This document shows, piece after piece, positions 14,402-22,492 of a stretch of DNA of 64,000 nt (the first letter of the stretch is position 1; the number at the start of each line of letters is the position of its first letter). The notes beneath the pieces are model-generated. The model saw nothing but the letters and a program-made list of their open reading frames with translations, was not told where the DNA came from and did no database searches. The stretch comes from an uncultured Dorea sp. (GTDB taxonomy: Bacteria > Bacillota > Clostridia > Lachnospirales > Lachnospiraceae). A program made the position numbers and the translations under genes. The stretch spans positions 33,650 through 97,649 of the forward strand of contig CAJTQA010000006.1 in the NCBI GenBank assembly GCA_910578455.1. Direction: 5' to 3'.

Positions 14402-15112
14402 ATGAGCGCATTAATTGAGATAAAAGACATGTACAAAATATATAACCCCGGAGAGAATGAAGTCCATGCACTTGACGGGGTGAGCCTTGCCATTGAGAAG
14501 GGGGAGTTTGCGGCGGTCATCGGACACTCAGGCTCAGGAAAATCGACGCTTATGAATATGATCGGCTGCCTGGACACTCCGACAGAAGGAACATACCTCC
14601 TAAACGGCAGAGACGTGTCAGGCCTTACGGACAATGAGCTTTCTGAGATTAGAAATGAGGAGATTGGGTTTATCTTCCAGGGATTTAACCTGATCGCCAA
14701 TCTTGATGCACTTGCCAACGTAGAGCTGCCCCTGATCTATCGGGGAATCGACAGGCATACGAGGCGGGAGGCGGCTGAAGAATCGCTGGAGATGGTGGGG
14801 CTTGGGGAAAGGATGCGGCATAAGCCGGCTCAGATGTCCGGCGGCCAGCAGCAGAGAGTTGCAGTCGCGAGAGCTATCGCCGCCCGCCCTCCGGTGATAC
14901 TGGCAGATGAACCGACAGGAAATTTAGATTCACGATCAACGGAGGAGGTTCTCAACATTTTAAAAGAACTTCACAAGTCGGGGAGGACGGTCATCGTCAT
15001 CACCCATGATTCTGAGATCGCGGCGCAGGCGGAGCGGGTGATACGTATAAAAGACGGGAAGATAACGGAGGATTACAGGAATGATATGCAGGAGGGAACA
15101 GGAGATGTTTGA
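14402..15112 (+). CDS. ABC transporter ATPase, MacB/LolD type
   Basis: This 236-residue ATPase powers the membrane proteins encoded by the next genes. Walker A is GHSGSGKST (near residue 40), the signature is MSGGQQQRVAVARA, Walker B is ILADEPTGNLDS, and the switch histidine lies in VITHD. GNLDS after Walker B and the overall sequence place it with the MacB/LolD/FtsE-type ATPases that drive periplasmic work rather than ordinary import. It overlaps the start of the membrane fusion gene by 8 bases. Confidence 0.93.
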   Translation: MSALIEIKDMYKIYNPGENEVHALDGVSLAIEKGEFAAVIGHSGSGKSTLMNMIGCLDTPTEGTYLLNGRDVSGLTDNELSEIRNEEIGFIFQGFNLIANLDALANVELPLIYRGIDRHTRREAAEESLEMVGLGERMRHKPAQMSGGQQQRVAVARAIAARPPVILADEPTGNLDSRSTEEVLNILKELHKSGRTVIVITHDSEIAAQAERVIRIKDGKITEDYRNDMQEGTGDV

Positions 15113-16733
15113 AAAGAGCGGCAGAGAATTCAGGCAGAGAAGAAGGAAAAGAGGTAAAAGAAAGAAACTTCCGGGATGGGCCATTATTCCGATTCTTGGA
15201 GCAGTCGTACTGGTTAGCCTTGGGCTTTCGAAAATGTTCGGGGGAAACGTTGATGCCGTATCGTTTCAGGTGACAGAGGCGAGGCGGGAGAATGTGAAAG
15301 AGAGTTTTAACACATCAGGCACGGTGGTGAGCGGAAAGAGCAAGATATTTTATTCTCCTGTAAATGCGCCTGTAAAAGAGAACCGGGCTAAAGTAGGAGA
15401 ACCGGTTAAAAAGGGAGATAAGCTTATTGTATTTGACACGGAAAACCTGGACCGGGATAACCGTAATTCACAGCTTAACACTCTGTCGGCAAAGTATGCG
15501 AACCAGGACGCAAAAGAACAGAGCGGCAGGGCAAAAGAGAGCATGGAGAAAGCAAAAAAACAGGAGAAAGCCATGATCTCGGAACTTAAGTCTCAGATTA
15601 AAAAGAAAGAGTCCGAGATAAAGAAATTAAAGAAGACAGCCCAGGATGCGGCAGGGAAGGACACGGAGAATACAGGGAAGATCACAGCTCTGCAGAAAAA
15701 GATGGCGGATAATTTAGACAGCCAGAGCGCCAGCCGGACAAAGAAGGAGAATGCAGAGAGGCAGCTTGAGAATGTCAGCGATACCGCGCCGGACAGTGAG
15801 GAGACGAAAGCACAGCTTATAAAAGAGGCGGAGCAGGCTGCGGAGGAGGTTGGGCGGCTTGAGAGAGAGTACCGCACATTAGAGCAGGAGTTAAAGCGTC
15901 TTGGAGGGGGCGCGGACGGTACGGGCGGAGAGGCAGGAGCTGCATCACAGGCTCTGGCGCAGGCAAAGCAGGAGCTGGAGGCGCTTAAGAGCAGCCTTGC
16001 CCAGGCAGAGAACAGCAGACAGACAGGGGCAGATGCCGGACTTACCGCCGCCCAGCTGAAAAACATGAAAGTCTCTGAAAATATCGCCCAGCTTGCCGAG
16101 CTTACGACAGAGGAGCTTTTAAAGAAAGGGAAGGAAGGAATCAAGGCAGAGTTTGACGGGATTATAGCTGATGTGAAAGCGCCGGAAGGGAGCGATGCGG
16201 TTCAGGGAGGCGAGCTGTTTACGTTGGTGAGTAACCAGGACGTAGGGGTGGAGCTTGAGGTTTCTGCCGGTGATTTTGAAAAGCTTGTACCCGGGGAAGA
16301 AGCCGTGATAACCATCGGGAGGCATAACTATCAGGGAACACTGGAATCCGTCAATAAGATTGCCCTGGCAAATGAGAAGGGCAATCCGGTAATCGGAGCC
16401 AAGGTACGCATTGACAATCCGGATGAGGATATCTGTATCGGCGTCAGCGCCAAGGTAAATATGACAGTGGCAGAGAAGGAAGATGTGCTGTGTCTTCCGA
16501 ATGAGGTGATCAACACCGCATCGGACGGGGATTTTGTCTATGTAATACAGGATGGCATAGTGAAAAAGAAAAATATTGAAGTGGGCATTACGTCAACATC
16601 CATGTCAGAGATTGTCTCCGGCATTAAAGAGGGCGACCAGGTTGTTTCCGAGATGTCAGACAGCATAAAGGACGGAATGAAAGCAACAGCAGCCACAGTT
16701 CCGGATGATGGCGGCACGGACATGGAAAGATAA
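15105..16733 (+). CDS. Membrane fusion protein (HlyD/MacA-like)
   Basis: A 542-residue adaptor of a tripartite-like export system. ATG 15105, behind AGGAGGGAACAGGAG, gives a very basic N-terminus. One membrane helix follows at about residues 24-46, then a lipoyl/barrel part (about 60-130), a long Lys/Glu/Ala/Gln coiled coil (about 135-320, including an Ala/Gly-rich break), then the second half of the barrel. In Gram-positive bacteria such adaptors pair with MacB-like permeases for peptide or drug export; the substrate here is unknown. Confidence 0.85.
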   Translation: MFEKSGREFRQRRRKRGKRKKLPGWAIIPILGAVVLVSLGLSKMFGGNVDAVSFQVTEARRENVKESFNTSGTVVSGKSKIFYSPVNAPVKENRAKVGEPVKKGDKLIVFDTENLDRDNRNSQLNTLSAKYANQDAKEQSGRAKESMEKAKKQEKAMISELKSQIKKKESEIKKLKKTAQDAAGKDTENTGKITALQKKMADNLDSQSASRTKKENAERQLENVSDTAPDSEETKAQLIKEAEQAAEEVGRLEREYRTLEQELKRLGGGADGTGGEAGAASQALAQAKQELEALKSSLAQAENSRQTGADAGLTAAQLKNMKVSENIAQLAELTTEELLKKGKEGIKAEFDGIIADVKAPEGSDAVQGGELFTLVSNQDVGVELEVSAGDFEKLVPGEEAVITIGRHNYQGTLESVNKIALANEKGNPVIGAKVRIDNPDEDICIGVSAKVNMTVAEKEDVLCLPNEVINTASDGDFVYVIQDGIVKKKNIEVGITSTSMSEIVSGIKEGDQVVSEMSDSIKDGMKATAATVPDDGGTDMER

Positions 16734-16748
16734 GGCGGGAGCAGGAAT

Positions 16749-17984
16749 ATGGGACAGTTTGGCGAATATGTAAAAATGGCACTTTACAATATAAAAGAGA
16801 ATAAAGGGCGTTCTTTTCTCACGATGCTCGGAATCATCATCGGCATATCCTCAGTCATCACGATCGTATCTATCGGAAACGGTCTGAAAGCGGATGTGAT
16901 GTCGGAGACCGAGGCAAAAAGCGTGACGGTGGCTCCGAATCCGGAGGAGACAAGTGTAAGTGCCGCGATTACATGGGAGGACCTGACGGCAGTGAAGGAC
17001 GCTCTGGGCGACCGGATAAAAGGTGCAGCGTCCAGCAGCCTCACCCAGGGAACGGTGGAAACGGGAAAAGGAAGATTTGACGCGTATGTGGTTCTGACAA
17101 CGCCGGATGCCGAGGCGGATCCCGTGCAGTTACCCATACTTTATGGTTCTTTTTTTTCGGAGGACGACGTGGCAAACGGAGCGGCGGTATGCGTGCTTGA
17201 CAAGGCAAGCGCGCTGTATCTGTTCGGAACGGCGGAGGTCGTGGGAATGGATTTTGACCTGATGATTGAGGACGCGATCGTGACGCTCACGATTAAAGGA
17301 GTGCGCGACGGGGATCCAGAGGTAATGGCGGCAAATGAGGAAGTCATGAAGATGTTCGGCATGTCGATGCCGGTCTATATGGAACTGCCTTACACGGCGG
17401 CGGAAAGCTGGGGGGAAAAGACAGAGGGTTTCCAGACATTAAATATTTTCCTTGCGGAAGATGAGAATGAAAACGCGGTGGCAAAGACGGCTGTCAAGGT
17501 GCTGAATTCCAGGCATAAAAACGAAGGCGACAATCTTTTTATAAAGCAGCAGTCTATGGATATGGCAAACGCCATGGGCAGCATTCTCGACACCGTGACG
17601 GCGTTTATCGTCTTTGTGGCGGGAATCTCCCTTCTGGTAGGCGGGATCGGCGTTATGAATATCATGCTGGTGTCCGTGACGGAACGGACGAGGGAAATCG
17701 GCATACGCAAGGCGCTGGGGGCAAAGACCTCGTCCATCATATCCCAGTTCCTGTGCGAATCCGCTATTATCTCCGGCATAGGGGGAATCATAGGAATCCT
17801 TATCGGAGCGGCTGTCTCCGGGGCAGTGTCCGCATTGGAGATAGGAGGATTGTCCGCGCGGCTGTCTCCGGGAGCTGTGATGATCACAACTTGCTTTTCA
17901 TGCGGCGTGGGAATTGTATTTGGCATTTACCCGGCGAGAAAAGCGGCGAGGATGAGCCCTATTGAAGCATTAAAACAGTTATAA
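16749..17984 (+). CDS. ABC transporter permease, MacB/FtsX type
   Basis: A 411-residue permease with the MacB plan. One membrane helix lies near residues 20-42 (FLTMLGIIIGISSVITIVS), followed by a large extracellular MacB-PCD domain and three C-terminal helices of the FtsX domain. GGIGVMNIMLVSVTERTREI and GIRKALGAKTSSI are the standard FtsX-domain signature. It begins 15 bases after the adaptor gene. Such permeases couple ATP hydrolysis to mechanical movement outside the membrane. Confidence 0.92.
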   Translation: MGQFGEYVKMALYNIKENKGRSFLTMLGIIIGISSVITIVSIGNGLKADVMSETEAKSVTVAPNPEETSVSAAITWEDLTAVKDALGDRIKGAASSSLTQGTVETGKGRFDAYVVLTTPDAEADPVQLPILYGSFFSEDDVANGAAVCVLDKASALYLFGTAEVVGMDFDLMIEDAIVTLTIKGVRDGDPEVMAANEEVMKMFGMSMPVYMELPYTAAESWGEKTEGFQTLNIFLAEDENENAVAKTAVKVLNSRHKNEGDNLFIKQQSMDMANAMGSILDTVTAFIVFVAGISLLVGGIGVMNIMLVSVTERTREIGIRKALGAKTSSIISQFLCESAIISGIGGIIGILIGAAVSGAVSALEIGGLSARLSPGAVMITTCFSCGVGIVFGIYPARKAARMSPIEALKQL

Positions 17985-18002
17985 GTTAAAGGAGGAAGAC
18001 AG

Positions 18003-18389
18003 ATGTATAATCCGACAAAATTATTGAAAATCGTATCTGTTATTTTTATTATTACCGCAGTGCTGGGAATGATTGGAACGGCTGCACTGTATATCATGAT
18101 CCCGAAGATGCAGGAGATCCCGGGAGTGGATATGAGCATTATAAACTCTGCATTGACTCCTATGAATCTGGTGACGTCTGTCATCGGCACTATTGCCTCG
18201 GTCGCGGCAGGCATCTTTGGCTTTGGCGGGCGTTCCAAAAAGGGAGCTGCGGTCAGCATGGGCATATATTCGGCAGTGCTTATAGTGTCGGTGGTGCAGC
18301 TTATGATGAATGGGATGTTTACTGCGTTTGCAGCAGTAGATTTCATCCTGCCGGCGCTTTACTGGTGGGGGCTTTATCAGTCGGAATAA
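18003..18389 (+). CDS. Small four-helix membrane protein, unknown function
   Basis: A 128-residue protein with about four hydrophobic helices and short polar ends. It starts at ATG 18003 behind AAAGGAGG, 18 bases after the permease, so it belongs to the efflux operon. No catalytic motif is visible. It could be an accessory or immunity-type component of the exporter; that is a guess from position. Confidence 0.7.
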   Translation: MYNPTKLLKIVSVIFIITAVLGMIGTAALYIMIPKMQEIPGVDMSIINSALTPMNLVTSVIGTIASVAAGIFGFGGRSKKGAAVSMGIYSAVLIVSVVQLMMNGMFTAFAAVDFILPALYWWGLYQSE

Positions 18390-18413
18390 GAAAACGGCGG
18401 ATGACATCAGCGA

Positions 18414-18445
18414 AGACCGGAGGAGACGAACCGCTCCTCCGGTCT
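18414..18445. terminator. Convergent terminator-like hairpin
   Basis: AGACCGGAGGAG at 18414-18425 pairs perfectly with CTCCTCCGGTCT at 18434-18445 over 12 bases. It lies between the rightward efflux operon and the leftward gdhA. A good T run is lacking on both strands, so termination may rely on the stem alone. Confidence 0.6.
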
Positions 18446-18483
18446 GAAACAAATTTAGAAGGTATTGGATTGCTGCTGTTTGT

Positions 18484-19746
18484 TTATGGCCAGATTGCCC
18501 TTGCCTGCTTTGCGTCTACAACGCGCTTAACAGCGATCAGATAAGCGCCCATACGCAGTGTCGTATTATTTTCATGGGAAATGTTCCATACTGCCTCAAA
18601 CGCAGGATCCATAATCTCTTTTAATTTTTCGTTTACCGATTCTTCTGTCCAGCTTACGGACTGGATGTTCTGCACCCACTCGAAGTAGGAGACAACAACA
18701 CCGCCTGCGTTTGCAAGAATGTCCGGTACAATTGTGATTCCCTTCTCTTCCAGGATCTGGTCTGCCTCTGCGGTGATCGGGCCGTTGGCAGCCTCGATGA
18801 TGATGCCGGCGCGGATCTTGTCTGCATTGCTTTCATTAATCTGATTTTCAAGAGCTGCCGGAACGAGCACCTGGACATCAAGCTCTAACAGTTCGGCATT
18901 TGTTATGCGGGTAATGCCGTCTTCATTGTAATCCTTAAGGAGATTCTTCCTGTCTTTGGAAAGGAATTCAAGGATTGCAGGGATATCTAAGCCCTCCGGC
19001 TTATAGATTCCGCCGGAAACATCGCTTACTGCAACAACTTTCATGCCTTCTTTATGAAGGAGCTTAGCAGTGATGCTTCCTACGTTGCCCATGCCCTGGA
19101 TAGCAACGGTTGTTCCTGCCATTTCAATGCCTCTTTTTCCGAGCATATTTTTTGTGGTGAACATAACGCCGCGCCCTGTCGCTTCATTTCTTCCCAGCGC
19201 TCCGCCAAGCTCAATCGGCTTGCCGGTTACAACACCGTGAATGCAATGTCCTTTTAACATGCTGTAGGTATCCATCATCCATCCCATTACTTTTGCGTTT
19301 GTTCCTACGTCTGGAGCCGGGATGTCCTGCTCCGGCCCGATGAGCGGAGCAATGGCAGCCGTAAAGCGCCTTGTGATTGCACGGATTTCATTTTCGGATA
19401 ATTTGGTCGGGTCGCATACAACGCCGCCCTTGCCGCCGCCGTATGGGATGTTGACAACAGCGCACTTAAAAGTCATCCATGCAGCGAGCGCGCGGACTTC
19501 ATCTGCATTTACTGCCGGATGGAAACGGATGCCGCCTTTTGCAGGGCCGCGGGAAGTAGAATGCTGGATGCGGTAACCCTGGAATACATGGGTGGAGCCG
19601 TCGTCCATGCGTACCGGGATAGCTACCTGCAATTCACGCTCCGGGTATTTTATTGCCTCGATATCACTGTCGGAAAATCCGAGGATGTCAGCTGCGTTTT
19701 TCACTACTTTTAATACGTTGTCATATGGATTGTACTGTTTGCTCAT
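18484..19746 (-). CDS. gdhA: Glutamate dehydrogenase
   Basis: This 420-residue enzyme interconverts glutamate and 2-oxoglutarate plus ammonia. GPAKGGIRFHP and the catalytic lysine region (NIPYGGGKGGV) are in the N-terminal domain, with PAPDVGTNAKVMGWMMDT next. The Rossmann fold IQGMGNVGSITAKLLHKEG carries the dinucleotide. The acidic residue after the second strand (VSDVSGG) favours NAD, which would suit glutamate catabolism. It follows the aminotransferase gene by 29 bases, so the two probably form one operon. Confidence 0.94.
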   Translation of the reverse strand: MSKQYNPYDNVLKVVKNAADILGFSDSDIEAIKYPERELQVAIPVRMDDGSTHVFQGYRIQHSTSRGPAKGGIRFHPAVNADEVRALAAWMTFKCAVVNIPYGGGKGGVVCDPTKLSENEIRAITRRFTAAIAPLIGPEQDIPAPDVGTNAKVMGWMMDTYSMLKGHCIHGVVTGKPIELGGALGRNEATGRGVMFTTKNMLGKRGIEMAGTTVAIQGMGNVGSITAKLLHKEGMKVVAVSDVSGGIYKPEGLDIPAILEFLSKDRKNLLKDYNEDGITRITNAELLELDVQVLVPAALENQINESNADKIRAGIIIEAANGPITAEADQILEEKGITIVPDILANAGGVVVSYFEWVQNIQSVSWTEESVNEKLKEIMDPAFEAVWNISHENNTTLRMGAYLIAVKRVVDAKQARAIWP

Positions 19747-19775
19747 GATTCTTCTCCTTTTTATTTTTTAAATGA

Positions 19776-21062
19776 TTATTTGCTTTCTAAAACTTTTTCG
19801 ATACCTGCTATCTTCACGCAGAGGATAAAGATCTCTACCGCCTTTTTAAGCTCGTCGAGCGTCGGGAAAGACGGCGCGATACGGATGTTTTTATCTTCCG
19901 GGTCTTTTCCGTAGGGCCAGGTCGCTCCTGCTCCGGTGAGTGTGACCCCCGCCTCTTTGGCAAGCTGCACGGTACGTTTCGCACATCCGGGAAGGGTATC
20001 CACAGATACAAAGTATCCTCCTTTCGGGCTGTGCCACGTTAAAAGCCCGCTGCCTGTAAGTTCCTTATCAAGGCTGTCCAGCACCATGTCAAACTTCGGG
20101 CGCAGCTGTCCGCCAAGCTTTTTCATATGTAAGCGGATATTTTCCGGTGTTTTGAAGAACTGCACATGGCGCAGCTGGTTTAACTTGTCGTGCCCGATAG
20201 TCTGGGCTGCCATATGCCCTTTCAGCTCTTTAATGTTGGCGTCGCTTGAGGATATCAAAGAAACGCCTGCCCCCGGGAAGGTAATCTTTGAAGTGGAGAA
20301 AAAGAAGTACGGACGGTCAGGATGTCCGGCTTTCTCGCATTCCTCAATGATGTTGAGCACGGTTTTTTCTTCGTAAATGTGGTGGACAGCATAAGCATTG
20401 TCCCAGAAGATCCTAAAATCGCCGGCGGCAGTCTCCATGGATGCAAGCGCCCTTACCGTCTCGTCGCTGTAGCAGACGCCCTGAGGATTGGAGTGTACCG
20501 GTACGCACCACATGCCCTTTATGTCCTCATCCTTTGCGACAAGCTCAGTGATGGCCTCCATATCAGGGCCGTCCTCAAGGAGCGGAACCGGAATCATCTC
20601 AACCCCTAATTCCTCGCACATCGTAAAGTGCCTGTCATAACCTGGAACCGGGCAGATAAACTTCGGCGCATGCCCTTCATATTTCAATTGGCTCCATGGT
20701 TTATGCCCCTGTGTGCCGAATAAAAACAGCGATGCCAATGTATCAAACATCGTGTTAAGGCTCGCGTTCCCTCCGATAATGATCTGGTCTGCTTTAAGCC
20801 CAAGCAGATTCGCAAAAAGTTTCCTACATTCACTGATTCCGTTAAGAATCCCATAATTTCTGGCGTCCGTTCCGTCGTCAAGCGTACAGTCTGCCGGAAG
20901 ATGCAGCATATCCATGCTTAAGTCCAGCTGGGATGCCGCCGGTTTCCCGCGCGCCATATTGAGGCTGAGGCCCAATCCCTTCACATCTTCATATCGTCTG
21001 CAAAGCTCAGACAACATCTCTTCAAGCTCCGCCTTTGAAAACATATTAACAGGCTTATTCAT
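19776..21062 (-). CDS. Aspartate-type aminotransferase, class I subgroup Ic
   Basis: A 428-residue PLP enzyme of the fold-I aminotransferases. The PLP lysine lies in FSTSKITFPGAG, and IIIGGNASLNTMFDTL and PVHSNPQG are cofactor and substrate loops. The sequence recalls the less common Ic aspartate aminotransferases rather than the usual AspC. The longer frame starts at 21083, but ATG 21062 is better placed behind AAGGGGGT. Paired with glutamate dehydrogenase it would feed amino groups from amino acids into glutamate. Exact substrate is inferred. Confidence 0.85.
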   Translation of the reverse strand: MNKPVNMFSKAELEEMLSELCRRYEDVKGLGLSLNMARGKPAASQLDLSMDMLHLPADCTLDDGTDARNYGILNGISECRKLFANLLGLKADQIIIGGNASLNTMFDTLASLFLFGTQGHKPWSQLKYEGHAPKFICPVPGYDRHFTMCEELGVEMIPVPLLEDGPDMEAITELVAKDEDIKGMWCVPVHSNPQGVCYSDETVRALASMETAAGDFRIFWDNAYAVHHIYEEKTVLNIIEECEKAGHPDRPYFFFSTSKITFPGAGVSLISSSDANIKELKGHMAAQTIGHDKLNQLRHVQFFKTPENIRLHMKKLGGQLRPKFDMVLDSLDKELTGSGLLTWHSPKGGYFVSVDTLPGCAKRTVQLAKEAGVTLTGAGATWPYGKDPEDKNIRIAPSFPTLDELKKAVEIFILCVKIAGIEKVLESK

Positions 21063-21255
21063 AATCCGCCATACCCCCTTCATTTCATCGTTTTCCTCAT
21101 TATAAAGAGGAGGGCGGCAAATGACAAATACCTATATTTATATAAAACTTATACAAAAAAACTTATGGCCATCCGTCTCCTTACGCGCCTAACACACCGG
21201 GCGTTATCCCCTGTTCCTGTTTTCACGTTGCCATTTATAACATTTTCGTATAATA

Positions 21256-21275
21256 TTATAAGCAAATCCTTATAA
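21256..21275. promoter_or_regulatory. LysR-type operator candidate
   Basis: TTATAAG and CTTATAA form a perfect 7-bp inverted repeat with a 6-base spacer, which fits the T-N11-A pattern of LysR sites. It lies in the divergent region between the aminotransferase-gdhA operon and the LysR gene, about 95 bases from the latter. Confidence 0.6.
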
Positions 21276-21368
21276 CTGTTATTTGTTTCGTGTATTTGCA
21301 GGCGAAAAAAAACTGCATTAAAATTAATACATAAACAGCAATGGTTGATACCGATTAGGGAGGAAAAC

Positions 21369-22328
21369 ATGTTTTCAAATATGAGATATATTTATGAAGT
21401 GTATAAAGAGGGGAGCTTTTCTAAAGCGGCTAAAAGTCTGTATATATCACAGCCGGCATTGAGCGCTACCGTCAAGAAGACGGAGAGCAAGATAGGGATG
21501 CCGCTGTTTGACCGCAGCATGAACCCTATACAGCTTACGGAATGCGGCAAGAAATATATTAAGATAACGGAAAGAATGATGGATATGGAGGAAGAGTTTG
21601 CAAGCTATGTGGGGAATTTAAACGAGCTCAGGACCGGACGGCTGAGCATAGGGGGTACATTTCTGTTTATGGCGTTTGTGCTTCCAAATGCCATAAACAG
21701 GTTCCACAAAACCTATCCGAATGTAAAGATGAACGTGGTAGAAGGCCATACGAGCCAGTTGGAGAAGAAACTGTTTTCCGGAGATCTGGACCTGATCGTT
21801 GATAATTACCCGATGGATCCTGAAATATATGAAAAGAGATTTTTCATGAAGGAACATCTCCTGCTTGCGGTACCCGCATCTTTCCAGAGCAATAAGGGAG
21901 CCGAAACCTGGGGGCTTAAGACGGAAGACATCCTGAATCAGGTGCACATAAAAGAAGAGACCCACGGCGTATCGCTGAAACTTTTTGAAAATGACCCGTT
22001 TGTAGTCCTGCGCGCGCACAACGATACGAGGGAGCGGGTGGAGGCTATCTGTAAAAGGGCGGGGATGACCCCGCAGGTCACTTTGAAATTAGACCAGCTC
22101 CTGATGACTTACCAGATGACGGAAAAAGCAATGGGGATTTCTTTTGTGAGCGATACGGTTGTCCGCAGCCAGAGCCCGAATTCGGATATCATCTATTACA
22201 AGCTTGACGACCCGGCTGCGGAGAGAAATGTGTATTTCTGGTATAAGAAGAATAAATATTTTACAAAGAGCATGGCAGAGTTTATGAAGATGGCGGTTGA
22301 AGACGTGCAGGGGAGCATCGGCGAGTGA
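21369..22328 (+). CDS. LysR family transcriptional regulator
   Basis: A 319-residue regulator. The N-terminal winged helix-turn-helix (GSFSKAAKSLYISQPALSAT) is followed by a linker helix and a periplasmic-binding-like effector domain. ATG 21369 behind GGGAGG is preferred over the upstream 21345 start. It is divergent from the aminotransferase-gdhA operon across an operator-like palindrome, and is followed by the hydrogenase operon in the same direction. Either or both may be targets; the effector is unknown. Confidence 0.92.
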   Translation: MFSNMRYIYEVYKEGSFSKAAKSLYISQPALSATVKKTESKIGMPLFDRSMNPIQLTECGKKYIKITERMMDMEEEFASYVGNLNELRTGRLSIGGTFLFMAFVLPNAINRFHKTYPNVKMNVVEGHTSQLEKKLFSGDLDLIVDNYPMDPEIYEKRFFMKEHLLLAVPASFQSNKGAETWGLKTEDILNQVHIKEETHGVSLKLFENDPFVVLRAHNDTRERVEAICKRAGMTPQVTLKLDQLLMTYQMTEKAMGISFVSDTVVRSQSPNSDIIYYKLDDPAAERNVYFWYKKNKYFTKSMAEFMKMAVEDVQGSIGE

Positions 22329-22399
22329 CAGGGGAGCGATCCCGCCTTTGCGTTAAATGTGTGACATTGCCGTTAAAAAAACTACTTTTGTCGAAATAC

Positions 22400-22427
22400 T
22401 TACAAAATATATTCTTGATGATATAAT
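22400..22427 (+). promoter_or_regulatory. Promoter of the hydrogenase operon
   Basis: TTACAA at 22400-22405 and TATAAT at 22422-22427 are separated by 16 bases, in the gap between the LysR gene and the flavoprotein gene. The -10 is consensus and the -35 is moderate. Confidence 0.55.
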
Positions 22428-22492
22428 GGATTTACTTATATGAATTAAAGATTTGTATTGGGGAAAATCTGACGAAAGAAGGTATGATAAAA

